Notes: generated by a model from the letters alone, not told the origin. Shown: positions 8,661 through 17,032, counted from the stretch's first letter. The stretch is DNA of 64,000 bases from JBAZHE01 sp964547855 (GCA_964547855.1 CAZJPG010000002.1:49074-113073); one strand, 5' to 3'. A program made the numbers and translations.

Positions 8661-9092
8661 ATGTCTAAAACCATTAACTTCGAAATAGTCACTCCAGAGA
8701 AAGAGGTGTTAAAGGAGGAAGTGACTGAAGTTACCATACCTACTTCCGAGGGTGAGATAACGGTTCTACCTAATCACGTGCCGCTGATTTCGTTTTTGAA
8801 ATCCGGAGTCATAATCATGCGCAAAAGCGATGGTGGTCGGGATGTGGCTTTCGTGTCCGGAGGTTTTGTCGAGGTCTTAAAGAATAAAGTCGTCATTTTA
8901 GCCGACGTTGCCGATCGAGCCGAGGACTTAGATGAAACTAAAGTAGAAGAAGCTAGAAGAAGGGCAGAAGAGGATATGAAGAATGTTCGCCACGAAGATG
9001 CGGAAGAATTCGCTCAAGTCAGGGCTCAATTGGATAGGGCGCTGGCAAGGGGTAAAGCGGTCAAGAAGTGGCGCAATATTAGGGCTTATTAA
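8661..9092 (+). CDS. atpC: ATP synthase F1 subunit epsilon
   Basis: 143 residues. N-terminal beta-sandwich (FEIVTPEKEVLKEEV, then TSEGEITVLPNHVPLIS) followed by a two-helix C-terminal domain rich in Arg, Glu and Ala. It sits at the foot of the central stalk and can inhibit ATP hydrolysis through its helices. Last gene of the operon, followed directly by an intrinsic terminator. Confidence 0.95.
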   Translation: MSKTINFEIVTPEKEVLKEEVTEVTIPTSEGEITVLPNHVPLISFLKSGVIIMRKSDGGRDVAFVSGGFVEVLKNKVVILADVADRAEDLDETKVEEARRRAEEDMKNVRHEDAEEFAQVRAQLDRALARGKAVKKWRNIRAY

Positions 9093-9103
9093 TAGTTTGA
9101 TAA

Positions 9104-9136
9104 GATCGAGGCTTGATCAAGGCCTCGATTTTTTTA
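9104..9136 (+). terminator. Terminator of the ATP synthase operon
   Basis: ATCGAGGC (9105-9112) pairs with GCCTCGAT (9122-9129), followed by a run of seven T. Confidence 0.85.
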
Positions 9137-9152
9137 TTGTCAAAAGGTTATT

Positions 9153-9182
9153 ATTGACAAAAAATGAAAAATATGCTATCAT
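9153..9182 (+). promoter_or_regulatory. Promoter with extended -10, chain-length gene
   Basis: TTGACA, a 17-base spacer ending in ATGC, and TATCAT, about 50 bases before the gene at 9232. The TGC before the -10 box recurs at promoters near 18404, 45358, 52771 and 54235. Confidence 0.65.
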
Positions 9183-9231
9183 ATCAAAATATCTAAAAAA
9201 TCTCATATTTTGGGAATAACAAGGAGTTTTT

Positions 9232-10059
9232 ATGAATATCCATCAGTATTTCAATCTGATAGCCAAAAAGAAGCAGACTATCGTCATTATCATGTCGATA
9301 TTCTTGTCTGTGGCTATCCTGGCTTCGGCCGTTCAACCGTTTAAATACGGTTCTTCGCTCAAGCTTTTGACTATCAACACGTTCAAGGACACTGACCCTT
9401 ATACGGTCTCTCGTTCCAATGAATATTTGAGCAATCTTTTGTCTCAAATCGTTTCTTCCAACTCATTCTTCGAGAAGGTCAAGACTTCCAATTCTGGGAT
9501 CGACACCTCGTATTTTAAGGGTGATAGTCAGAAACAGATGAAGAGATGGAATAAGACGGTTAAGGCCAAGGCCTTGGGAGATACAGGTATGATAACTATA
9601 GATATCTATCACACCGATCCATCGCAGGCCACTGAAATCGCCCGCTCTGTAGCTTATGTTTTGCAGACCGATCACGCTCAATATCATGGTTTTGGCGACA
9701 AGGTTCAGATCAAGATCATTGACGAGCCAATAACTTCTAAATTCCCTGTTCAGCCTAACGTGCCTATGAATTTAGGCTTGGCTGTTATATTTGGCTTGCT
9801 CTTCTCTTTGGGTTATATTTACATTTTCCCTGAAGAGAGGTATGATCTTAGGCTTTCTGGTTCAAGATCTGCGGCCAGGGTCAAGAAAGATGATGTCGTG
9901 ACGAGCGAATCTGCTGCCATTGCCGAAAGTGTTTATCCGGAGATATATCAAAATGATGATTATGCCAAGAACTATAACCTAGCTTTAGCTGAGGCTGAGG
10001 CGGAGGATGGCGGTGATTTCGAGGAGAACGGAGACATGAGTAATGTCTTAGTTAGGTAA
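9232..10059 (+). CDS. Wzz-like polysaccharide chain-length protein
   Basis: 275 residues. Short cytoplasmic start, first membrane helix about residues 16-36, an extracytoplasmic part with the ITIDIYHTDPSQATEIARSV segment typical of Wzz/capsular co-polymerases, a second helix about 178-198 after a proline-rich IDEPITSKFPVQPNVPMN stretch, then an acidic cytoplasmic tail. Proteins of this type control the length of polymerised surface glycans. No kinase domain is attached. Unlike most operon genes here it has an SD (AAGGAG, eight bases before ATG). The O-antigen ligase-like gene and glycosyltransferases downstream fit the role. Confidence 0.82.
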   Translation: MNIHQYFNLIAKKKQTIVIIMSIFLSVAILASAVQPFKYGSSLKLLTINTFKDTDPYTVSRSNEYLSNLLSQIVSSNSFFEKVKTSNSGIDTSYFKGDSQKQMKRWNKTVKAKALGDTGMITIDIYHTDPSQATEIARSVAYVLQTDHAQYHGFGDKVQIKIIDEPITSKFPVQPNVPMNLGLAVIFGLLFSLGYIYIFPEERYDLRLSGSRSAARVKKDDVVTSESAAIAESVYPEIYQNDDYAKNYNLALAEAEAEDGGDFEENGDMSNVLVR

Positions 10060-10080
10060 ATTTTTTTGGATTTTGACATA

Positions 10081-10103
10081 AAGAGGGTGATTTTCACCCT
10101 CTT
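10081..10103. repeat. Perfect inverted repeat
   Basis: AAGAGGGTG and CACCCTCTT around a five-base loop, 20 bases after the chain-length gene. No T run follows on the plus strand, so termination is uncertain. Confidence 0.5.
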
Positions 10104-10198
10104 AAGCCAAGACCTAAAAATTAAAGGTTTTTGGAAAAGGAATGTCCTTTAAATAAGAATCACTGAAAAAAATCAACCAAAAAAAAAGGAGGCTTCAC

Positions 10199-11944
10199 AT
10201 GAAGCGCTTTACGTATTTTTTCATCATTGTTGTTGCAGCCCTGGTGTCAAACACTGATGCCAATATTTTTAAAGACATCATCGACGCTGTCGCCCCTCGC
10301 AAAGAAGTTCCGAAAGCAGAGGAGCAGCCGCGTTGCACCAATGACATTGGCAAGTCCGACATCACTACGGTGGTGCCGAGCAAGCCTGAACAGGGGAAGA
10401 GTTATCTCGTTCCCTTCGACAAAAATGTCGCCGACATCATCAGTGAGAGCGGCGCTCTCTGTAAAGGAGAACGCATTCCACTGACGTATTTCAACCGGAT
10501 CAACGATCTGCCTAAGCTCACTACGGTGATCAAGGGCGGACAGACTGTTTGGATCCCGACTTGTCAGCAGGTCGATTCTTTGCGCAAAGCCATCGCGGCG
10601 GAGAGCAAGAGTTCTACTTCGAAGACGAGCAAAAAAAGCACGACCGTTAATTCCGATGCAACCTATGTTGCCAAGGAAGATATAAGCGGGCCGTGGCGTT
10701 GGAAAAAAGTCGGTGGCGATCGGTTTGGTGATCGTGATGTATATCGAGCACTTCGTCTGATGGGTTTCGAACCCGATGTCATTCAGGAGCTCGAGAGAAT
10801 GATCGCGGCCAATGATTACGATGAGGGCGCCATATACAATGGTGATACCTTGGAGCAGATGGTCAGCGGTGAATTCGAGATCAAAGGCAAAAATGGGCGC
10901 AAAGTCCTTTGTGATTGGCAGGATGGACGAACCTATTTGTCGGCAAGGCTTTACAGAATAGAGATGGATAATGGCTATACATTGGTCATAATTCGTCCCG
11001 ACATCTGTTATAACTGGTGCTACAAGTGGGAAAAGACGCCTGTTAAGATCGAAACGCCTCCATTGGATACAATCCCATTGGATACAACCCCCGTGGTGAC
11101 CGATTCTGTGCCGGAATTTTGGCCCGATGAGCCCGATGAGCCGCCCTTGGATAAAGAGCCGGATCTTTGCGGTATCAAAGCCAATCCGCGTTTAAGCACG
11201 TGGGCATTGCATGATTTTCCTAGCTACGGTCCTTTTAGAAGGCATGGCGCAGGAAGTTATGGCATCGATGTTGATGTGCTGTTTTACAACACTTGCACTG
11301 AGCACGATACCAAGTTCGGATTCACTGCTATGGTCGACGGTTGGGACGGAGAAAGCCGTGCCGGTTTTAATTATTACGGCTTCGAAGGCTATGCCGGACC
11401 AATGATGATCCTGACTCTTAACAAGTTCCCGGGTGTCTATTGGGGACTTGATGCTGGGCCTGGAATGCAGTTTGATTGGGGCAAAGGAGGGGATGATTAT
11501 CCCTACAAGTCTTATCAAACGAAATTTTTCGCTCGGCTTGGGAGTTCTCTGGATTTTCTCTGGTCAGATTTTCATCTGTCCATGTGGGCCAGTGGAAAGT
11601 TCTCTTTCGCCGATGGAAAAGAGTCATCTCTGAATGGCGTGCAGTATGGCACCGGTGTTTTGGCCGATGAAGTTGATTTGCCGAACAAAGGGCATGGTGT
11701 GGATGGTGGAATGAGAGCTTATTTCTTCCGTCGAAGCGCTGTTAGTCCGTTTATTGTTTGGCGCGAGTCATGGGCTTATGACGACGGGGCTATTTCCACA
11801 ACGGTTGGAGCTGGCGCTCGTTTCGGCGAGCATTTGGTCATCGAAACTTCATGGAAGAATCGTGATCATTCCAAATATGGTTCCGATGCTGAAGGTAATT
11901 CCTTTGAATTGCTGATCAGCGGACTCTGGGGACATTACAGATAA
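10199..11944 (+). CDS. Secreted LysM-like protein with beta-barrel-like C-terminus
   Basis: 581 residues with a signal peptide (about 1-21). Residues 68-121 resemble a LysM fold (NVADIISESG, then TYFNRI, ending KGGQTVWIP). A proline and aspartate-rich linker (about 290-325) follows. Residues 350-581 show repeated aromatic amphipathic strands, glycine turns and a final strand FELLISGLWGHYR, as in outer-membrane-type beta-barrels. SD is a near-perfect AAAGGAGG. The next gene starts nine bases downstream, forming a pair. The barrel assignment is by pattern only and is surprising for a lineage thought to lack an outer membrane. Confidence 0.7.
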   Translation: MKRFTYFFIIVVAALVSNTDANIFKDIIDAVAPRKEVPKAEEQPRCTNDIGKSDITTVVPSKPEQGKSYLVPFDKNVADIISESGALCKGERIPLTYFNRINDLPKLTTVIKGGQTVWIPTCQQVDSLRKAIAAESKSSTSKTSKKSTTVNSDATYVAKEDISGPWRWKKVGGDRFGDRDVYRALRLMGFEPDVIQELERMIAANDYDEGAIYNGDTLEQMVSGEFEIKGKNGRKVLCDWQDGRTYLSARLYRIEMDNGYTLVIIRPDICYNWCYKWEKTPVKIETPPLDTIPLDTTPVVTDSVPEFWPDEPDEPPLDKEPDLCGIKANPRLSTWALHDFPSYGPFRRHGAGSYGIDVDVLFYNTCTEHDTKFGFTAMVDGWDGESRAGFNYYGFEGYAGPMMILTLNKFPGVYWGLDAGPGMQFDWGKGGDDYPYKSYQTKFFARLGSSLDFLWSDFHLSMWASGKFSFADGKESSLNGVQYGTGVLADEVDLPNKGHGVDGGMRAYFFRRSAVSPFIVWRESWAYDDGAISTTVGAGARFGEHLVIETSWKNRDHSKYGSDAEGNSFELLISGLWGHYR

Positions 11945-11953
11945 GGAGGATGT

Positions 11954-12352
11954 ATGAGGGTGGTGTTTGTCCTTTTGCTGGCATTCGTTATGTCCTTCGG
12001 ACAGACGGCTAAGCGGAGCGACATTACGACGCTCTGTGGTCCGACTTCCGATTCGACGGTCATTTGGTTGTCTGCGGCTATCTGTGAAGTAGCTTTCGGC
12101 AAGGAAGCTGTGGAACAAGCCAAAGCCAAAGGTGATCTTAACTTTAAGCATAATCGAGGTAAAAGAACTTTGTTCACTTATGACAAAGAAAGAAATTATT
12201 TCTTGGTCAGAATGAATTTTTTCTCCGACACCCTGTCGGACACCTCGAGCATCGCCAAAGTCATCGATTCGACGAAAGTCGAGAAAGTTAAGAAAGTTGA
12301 GGACGAATTAGTCTGGGATCCTGTGGCCAAGAAATTGGTCGAGGTTCACTGA
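11954..12352 (+). CDS. Small secreted protein, second gene of the pair
   Basis: 132 residues with a signal peptide ending near residue 18 (SFGQTAKR). I do not recognise a family. It shares the segment RSDITT with the KSDITT of the protein encoded upstream, and both then carry similar cysteine, tyrosine and charged patterns. The C-terminal third is rich in Ser, Asp, Lys and Val (DSTKVEKVKKVEDE). SD AAGGAGG seven bases before ATG, and a strong terminator directly follows. Presumably works with the LysM-like protein, being co-transcribed. Confidence 0.7.
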   Translation: MRVVFVLLLAFVMSFGQTAKRSDITTLCGPTSDSTVIWLSAAICEVAFGKEAVEQAKAKGDLNFKHNRGKRTLFTYDKERNYFLVRMNFFSDTLSDTSSIAKVIDSTKVEKVKKVEDELVWDPVAKKLVEVH

Positions 12353-12370
12353 CTTTCAGTGATTTATCAA

Positions 12371-12413
12371 GGTGCCAATAATGAGATAAAACTCATTATT
12401 GGCACCCTTTTTT
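12371..12413 (+). terminator. Terminator after the secreted pair
   Basis: A 15-base perfect stem (GGTGCCAATAATGAG with CTCATTATTGGCACC), a six-base loop and a T run. Confidence 0.92.
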
Positions 12414-12457
12414 CCGAAATCTTCAGTAGTAAGGACTGGAGCTTTCAGAGAAGGGAA

Positions 12458-12486
12458 TTGACAAAAGTCAAAATATGTGCTAAGTT
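12458..12486 (+). promoter_or_regulatory. Promoter of the GC-rich secreted gene
   Basis: TTGACA (12458-12463), 17 bases ending in TGC, TAAGTT (12481-12486). The leader to ATG 12655 is about 160 bases and I see no gene or clear structure in it. Confidence 0.55.
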
Positions 12487-12654
12487 GCTATTTGTTAAAT
12501 ACGAAAAGAAGTTGGGTGATTCGAAGATAGGAGTGGAAATAAGCTTATTTTCAAGTCACGCACCTTTTTAGCTCATTTTAAAAAAAGAAAGACGGGCTGG
12601 TGTAAAACAGTAAAATGAAAAACAAACAAACCACAAACAACTAAGGAGGTTTTC

Positions 12655-13098
12655 ATGAAAATTCTCGCAGCAGTTGCCTTTCTCGCAGTCTCCGTTTCCG
12701 CGGAATACTACACCACGGCCTCGATCACCAAACAGGCCGACGGTACCTACCAGATCGTATTTCCGATCAATGACTGGCAGGCAAACCCCGCGGCTGCGGC
12801 CAAGGATCTGGCCAACAAGACCGTTACCTTCGGCAAAGACGTGACCGTCTGTGCGACCCTGTACTCCGGAACCAAAAAGATCAAACAGGGTAATCACATG
12901 CTGGTTACCGTCACAAACTGGACCAAGTACCAGGCCGTAGGAACTCTCTATGTTCCCGATGGTGTCAATGTGACCAAGGTTCTTGTCTGGTGCAGTGCTC
13001 CGGCCGGTGAAGCAAAAGCCACCAACGGCTGTATGCTGCTCAACCCCAAGGATCCGTCCTATACGCCCGAAGGGTACGTCCTCAAAGTCCAGGGCTAA
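12655..13098 (+). CDS. Small secreted protein, GC-rich
   Basis: 147 residues with a signal peptide (MKILAAVAFLAVSVSA) and a mature part of mostly beta strands with four cysteines, possibly two disulfides. No family recognised. In 120 bases I counted (12661-12780) GC is about 55 percent, clearly above the flanking genes, and codons favour C endings (ATC, ACC, AAG). Strong SD (AAGGAGG, six bases before ATG), own promoter and own terminator. Base and codon use suggest transfer, or selection for high expression. Confidence 0.75.
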   Translation: MKILAAVAFLAVSVSAEYYTTASITKQADGTYQIVFPINDWQANPAAAAKDLANKTVTFGKDVTVCATLYSGTKKIKQGNHMLVTVTNWTKYQAVGTLYVPDGVNVTKVLVWCSAPAGEAKATNGCMLLNPKDPSYTPEGYVLKVQG

Positions 13099-13124
13099 GG
13101 TGCAAACCGTCTTTCTAATGTCAT

Positions 13125-13161
13125 CCCCTCGAATACGCAAGTATTCGAGGGGTATTTTTTT
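13125..13161 (+). terminator. Terminator of the GC-rich secreted gene
   Basis: CCCCTCGAATAC and GTATTCGAGGGG around GCAA, then a T run. Confidence 0.92.
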
Positions 13162-13230
13162 AATAAATAGTAAATGGCATGTTGATTTTTATCTTATTAG
13201 AATATTGGAAAATTAAATATATTGGTAAAG

Positions 13231-13364
13231 TCTTGAGTAATTGCTTTTTAAAAGCTTTTTTCGAGGATTTTGCTTGGTCCGCCTTGGGCGGAAAATCCGA
13301 GAAAAACAGAGCGAGATTTTTCGCTGGAAAAAAATCGAGCGTCTTTTAAAAAGCAATTGATCGA
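13231..13364. repeat. Hairpin repeat A, copy 1
   Basis: The core shared with copies at 14.9 and 16.9 kb (about 90 bases, containing GGTCCGCCTTGGGCGGA and AACAGAGCGA) is flanked by arms AATTGCTTTTTAAAA (13239-13253) and TTTTAAAAAGCAATT (13344-13358), which are perfectly complementary. The arms have a sequence not shared with the other copies. Between the GC-rich gene and this element, and from here to 13460, I see no gene. Confidence 0.85.
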
Positions 13365-13460
13365 GACTGTTCTCATTAAAGATAGAAAAAAATAATAACT
13401 AGCAACATTTTAGCTCTTGCTCTATCTTTTCCTTTATGCATAATACATTATACTTTATAC

Positions 13461-13491
13461 AAAAACCGGTCTGTTAAACCGGATTTTTTTA
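13461..13491 (+). terminator. Terminator-like hairpin at convergent gene end
   Basis: CCGGT and ACCGG with flanking A and T runs, so it may work on both strands. It lies 15 bases past the stop of the O-antigen ligase-like gene on the complement. Confidence 0.6.
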
Positions 13492-13505
13492 TTCACGACT
13501 TCTAG

Positions 13506-14846
13506 TTAACTCTTGAGTAGTCTTCTTTGGACTGTCATTAGCCCGCCATAGAGCGCCCAAGTGGCCCATTGCAGGGCAGTATTGGCCAGTATATTATCGC
13601 CTAAAGCTATTAAGGAGAATGCTATGAACATTATTAGGCAAACGAAAGATAATGATTTTAAGCGCGGGCGATTTTCTAGTCTGTATATGGTGAACAATTT
13701 TTTGAACAGTGCCAAAGTTAATATTAGAAAGACGCCGAGCGAGATCAAGCCACCCTCTAATGTGACCCTTAGATAGTCATCGTGCGCATCGGACGAGCCG
13801 GCGTCTGGTCCGCGTTTCTTTAATATTAATTCCTTTGATGTGCCAGCTCCATAACCTAAAATAGGTCTTTGGGCAGCATAAGAAAGGCTATCCTTCCACA
13901 GCCCAATACGCCAATTTATCGAACTTCCTGGGTCGCGCGAAGTAAAAGCCGATATTCTTTGATTGATCGTCTCAATGGAGAAATAGCTAAGGGATAGCAA
14001 TATCAACGAAATTACGAGAAAGACACGATAACGAGTTATGCCGAGTAGGACAACGACCAGCAGAAGCCCAAGCCAGGCGCTGCGGGTGTAGGTGAATCCC
14101 AGAGTGACAAGATACATGGCAGCTAAAATTCCATACGACAGTATCGAGACTTTGCTTTTATTGCTGGCCAAAAACACCAAAAAGCATAAAGTTAGGACCA
14201 ACAAGAGATAAAAGGCTAATAAATTTGGATGGGCGAAAGTACCATAGACTCTGTTATATACGCCCTCCAAAGGTATCGTTAGGCCGGTATGAGTGAAATA
14301 TTGCCAAATGGCCAACGACGACGGTATTAGGGCAGAGATGACGAGCGTTTTTATTAGGTTGGCTAAATCTTTGGCATCGGTAATAAGCAATGAAGATGCT
14401 ATGAAGATCATTAGTATGCTCAAGAGTCGAGCCAATTCCGTTACGCTGTCGGCCATATTCATCGATATGGGGATAGTTGCGGCCATGGACAAGATGAATA
14501 GTATCCATGGTGGCAGCAATTGTATCTTGTCGACGTTGGCTAGGTTTTTTATTATGACCAAAAGCGAGAAAGTCATGGTCATGACAGCGAAAGTTCCGGC
14601 TAGGTTTATGGATGCGCCCAAGATGTTAAAGTTGAGGTTGGTAAAGTAGTCCAGACAAGGTCTTACCAATAATATCAATAGTAATCCAGCCTTTGGTTTC
14701 ATGAAGGCGACAAGGAAAACACAATAAAATATCGCCGCGGCTGCGGAGAGGGTGAAATTTTCTCCAAAAAGTAGTAGAATGGAAAGTAGGAGTATCGATG
14801 GCAGAAGAAGCAGTAAAAATAATTTTTGATTTTTTTGTTTTTCCAT
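13506..14846 (-). CDS. O-antigen ligase/polymerase-like membrane protein
   Basis: 446 residues from ATG 14846. An in-frame start at 14894 is less likely because its first codons lie in the arm of a repeat. About eleven or twelve membrane helices. The large loop before the last helices holds the Wzy/WaaL-type region (ILGYGAGTSKELIL, then DAHDDYLRVTLEGGLISLGV), the family signature for transfer or polymerisation of lipid-linked glycan. Fits with the chain-length protein at 9232 and the glycosyltransferases nearby. It could be a polymerase or a ligase; sequence alone does not decide. Confidence 0.88.
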   Translation of the reverse strand: MEKQKNQKLFLLLLLPSILLLSILLLFGENFTLSAAAAIFYCVFLVAFMKPKAGLLLILLVRPCLDYFTNLNFNILGASINLAGTFAVMTMTFSLLVIIKNLANVDKIQLLPPWILFILSMAATIPISMNMADSVTELARLLSILMIFIASSLLITDAKDLANLIKTLVISALIPSSLAIWQYFTHTGLTIPLEGVYNRVYGTFAHPNLLAFYLLLVLTLCFLVFLASNKSKVSILSYGILAAMYLVTLGFTYTRSAWLGLLLVVVLLGITRYRVFLVISLILLSLSYFSIETINQRISAFTSRDPGSSINWRIGLWKDSLSYAAQRPILGYGAGTSKELILKKRGPDAGSSDAHDDYLRVTLEGGLISLGVFLILTLALFKKLFTIYRLENRPRLKSLSFVCLIMFIAFSLIALGDNILANTALQWATWALYGGLMTVQRRLLKS

Positions 14847-14880
14847 CGTTGATATCGAAAATATCGAAACATTTTTTAGA

Positions 14881-15002
14881 CATTCGTTTTTCAAAAGCTT
14901 TTTTCGAAGAATTTGCTCGGTCCGCCTTGGGCGGAAATTCCGAGAAAAACAGAGCGATGTCGAGCCGCTGGAGTGAGACGAGCGTCTTTTGAAAGGCGAA
15001 TG
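14881..15002. repeat. Hairpin repeat A, copy 2
   Basis: Same core as copy 1. The arms CATTCGTTTTTCAAAAG (14881-14897) and CTTTTGAAAGGCGAATG (14986-15002) pair with two G-T wobbles. It lies between the start of the O-antigen ligase-like gene and the radical SAM gene. Confidence 0.85.
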
Positions 15003-15054
15003 GATAAAAACGGCCTAGTGCTTTCGTTTATATAGTTAATTTTCCCATATCCCA

Positions 15055-16020
15055 ATGAAAAAAGCAACGATGAAAGACATCGTCTTGGCGGTTACTTACC
15101 GCTGCAACTCACGCTGTCGCATGTGCGGCATCTGGAAGCGTACTGATCATGAAGGGGAGATATCGCCTGATGACCTGCGTCGCTTACCGTCAGAACTAGA
15201 GACCTTGAATCTTTCCGGTGGAGAGCCTTTTTTGCGTGCCGATTTGCCGGAAATGGTTAAAGTCGCTAAGGAGGTTTGTCCTAAAGTGTCGATCACTATA
15301 TCGTCTAATGGTTTCGCCACTGATTTAGTGGTCGAGAAGATGAAGGAAATACTAAAGATCGATAGAAATATCGGTGTGGCCATTTCGATCGATGGAATTG
15401 GGGAGAAGCACGAGGAGATCCGAGGTGTTCCAGGAGGTTTTAACAGGGCCATAGATACGGTCAAAAAATTAAAGGAGATCGGAGTTAAGAAATTGCGCTT
15501 AGCTTATACTGCCGCTGATTATAATTTTCACGAACTTAAAGGTGTCTATCAATTATCTCGCGAGCTTGGCGTCGAAATGACTTTAGCGGCTGTACATTCC
15601 AGTGATAATTTTTTCGGTCAGGAGAACCCAATGACCGCCAATGAACAGATCGCGGCCCAACTTGATTGGCTAATGGACAAAGAATTGTCGTCTTGGAATC
15701 CGAAACGCTGGCTTCGGGCCTACTTTACTTACGGCCTATCATATTTTGTTCGCAAGGGTTTGCGCATTTTGCCTGATTACTCCGGAGAGCTTAACTGTTT
15801 CATCGATCCGCGCGGCGACATCTATCCTTGTGACGTTTCGACGATAGTCATCGGCAATCTTAAAAAAGGATTTGATCTTGTCGACGAGAAGGATTATGTC
15901 TGTCAGCATAGCTGGATGATCTGTACGGCTAGGCAGGCGATAAAGAAACATTGGCAGGAGGCGCTATGGTGGGTGGCAAAGAAAAAAATAGAAACATTTT
16001 TTAAGAATATTTTTGCATGA
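15055..16020 (+). CDS. Radical SAM protein with SPASM-like tail
   Basis: 321 residues. The radical SAM cluster motif is CNSRCRMC (Cys17, Cys21, Cys24), followed by LNLSGGEPFLR and the ISIDG strand. The C-terminal region has further cysteines (LNCFIDPRGDIYPCD, then C-x-H-S-W-M-I-C) as in SPASM or twitch domains that hold an extra iron-sulfur cluster. Such proteins modify peptides or sugars; the location inside a glycan region makes a role in surface polymer modification possible. Substrate unknown. No SD. Hairpin B follows directly after the stop codon. Confidence 0.85.
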   Translation: MKKATMKDIVLAVTYRCNSRCRMCGIWKRTDHEGEISPDDLRRLPSELETLNLSGGEPFLRADLPEMVKVAKEVCPKVSITISSNGFATDLVVEKMKEILKIDRNIGVAISIDGIGEKHEEIRGVPGGFNRAIDTVKKLKEIGVKKLRLAYTAADYNFHELKGVYQLSRELGVEMTLAAVHSSDNFFGQENPMTANEQIAAQLDWLMDKELSSWNPKRWLRAYFTYGLSYFVRKGLRILPDYSGELNCFIDPRGDIYPCDVSTIVIGNLKKGFDLVDEKDYVCQHSWMICTARQAIKKHWQEALWWVAKKKIETFFKNIFA

Positions 16021-16158
16021 AGTTTTTTGTCTTTGTCGGCGCGCTTAACTGAAGCAGCCGGGCATGGTTTCGCGCGAAGCGCGAAGAGGCTGCGAAGTTT
16101 AGTAGCGAGCCGCCTCGCTGGCGGCGGCGAGCGGTAGCCGACGAAGACAAAAACGACT
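16021..16158. repeat. Long hairpin B, distinct core
   Basis: Arms of about 20 bases (16021-16040 and 16137-16158; TGTCTTTGTCGGC against GCCGACGAAGACA) enclose a GC-rich core with its own stems. The core differs from repeat A, but its right half (GAGCCGC...CGAGCG) resembles that of A. It starts at the base after the radical SAM stop codon. Confidence 0.8.
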
Positions 16159-16168
16159 TGCTACAAGA

Positions 16169-16891
16169 ATGATAAAAGAATTATTGTTAAAAATAAAAAA
16201 ATCCAACGATTTTCGTCCGGCCTGGTATTCCGTTTTTATCAATCCTTATTTCATAGCCAGAAGGGGATTGTTTTTGCCGATCAGGGATTTTGCCAGAGGG
16301 CTAAAGAAAAAGGACGTTTTGGATGTCGGATGTGGTAGCCGTCCTTATGAGTCGTTGTTCGCTGGTAATGGATATGCGGCGATCGACGTCGAAGGAGGTG
16401 GTCACAAGAAAGACGATAAATTACCGGACAGATATTTCGATGGCACGAATATTCCTTACGATGACAAATCTTTCGATGCGGTCATTTGCACCGAAGTATT
16501 GGAGCACTCGCCGGAGCCGGAAAGGCTAGTGGCCGAGATTGCTAGAGTATTGGAGCACAAGGGTAAATTCTATGTCAGTGTGCCGTTTGTTTGGTATGAG
16601 CACGAGGCACCCTATGATTTTCGCCGCTTCACCAGCTACGGTCTGAAAAAATTGTTGGACGATAAATTCGTGGTGGAAAAAATAGAGCCGACATCCGGCG
16701 TGTTCGGTTGCTTAGCTCAAATATTGTCAGCTTTCATTATTGAAAATTTTAGGCCAAAGAATTCGATAACTTACCCCTTGCTCTCTGCTGTGGTGTGTGC
16801 CCCAATCATGATCTTGGCCATTGTTTTGGATAAACTTGTCGGGCGTCGCTATATATCTTTGGGCTGGACAGCGACTTGCAGAAAGAAATAA
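16169..16891 (+). CDS. Class I SAM-dependent methyltransferase
   Basis: 240 residues. Motif I is VLDVGCGSRPYESLF (about residues 50-65), the acidic residue after strand 2 is in AIDVEG, and motif IV is DAVICTEVLEHSPEP, typical of the Methyltransf_11 group. C-terminal residues of about 185-225 form hydrophobic helices that may touch the membrane. In this context it probably methylates a sugar or lipid carrier intermediate of the surface glycan, but no substrate can be read. No SD; next gene separated by repeat A copy 3. Confidence 0.85.
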   Translation: MIKELLLKIKKSNDFRPAWYSVFINPYFIARRGLFLPIRDFARGLKKKDVLDVGCGSRPYESLFAGNGYAAIDVEGGGHKKDDKLPDRYFDGTNIPYDDKSFDAVICTEVLEHSPEPERLVAEIARVLEHKGKFYVSVPFVWYEHEAPYDFRRFTSYGLKKLLDDKFVVEKIEPTSGVFGCLAQILSAFIIENFRPKNSITYPLLSAVVCAPIMILAIVLDKLVGRRYISLGWTATCRKK

Positions 16892-16894
16892 TAA

Positions 16895-17032
16895 GTCTGT
16901 CAGAATTTGTTTTTAAAAGCTTTTTTCGAAGAATTTGCTCGGTCCGCCTTGGGCGGAAATTCTGAGAAAAACAGAGCGACGTCGAGCCGCTGGAGCGAGA
17001 CGAGCGTCTTTTAAAAGTAAATTCTGACAGAC
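16895..17032. repeat. Hairpin repeat A, copy 3
   Basis: Same core as copies 1 and 2. It has the longest arms, 25 bases each (16895-16919 and 17008-17032; GTCTGTCAGAATTTG against its complement, with two mismatches). The arm sequence is unique to this copy. The left arm begins three bases after the methyltransferase stop codon. Confidence 0.87.

Noticed and set aside
12359..12571. 70-residue frame after the secreted pair
   Set aside because: It reads through a perfect terminator hairpin and a promoter, so it is not coding.
16021..16158. Hairpin B as a tRNA or rRNA fragment
   Set aside because: No cloverleaf or conserved rRNA motif is present; only long complementary arms.
13231..17032. Repeat A as a CRISPR array
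   Set aside because: The copies lie kilobases apart with genes between them, and the repeats are about 90 bases.
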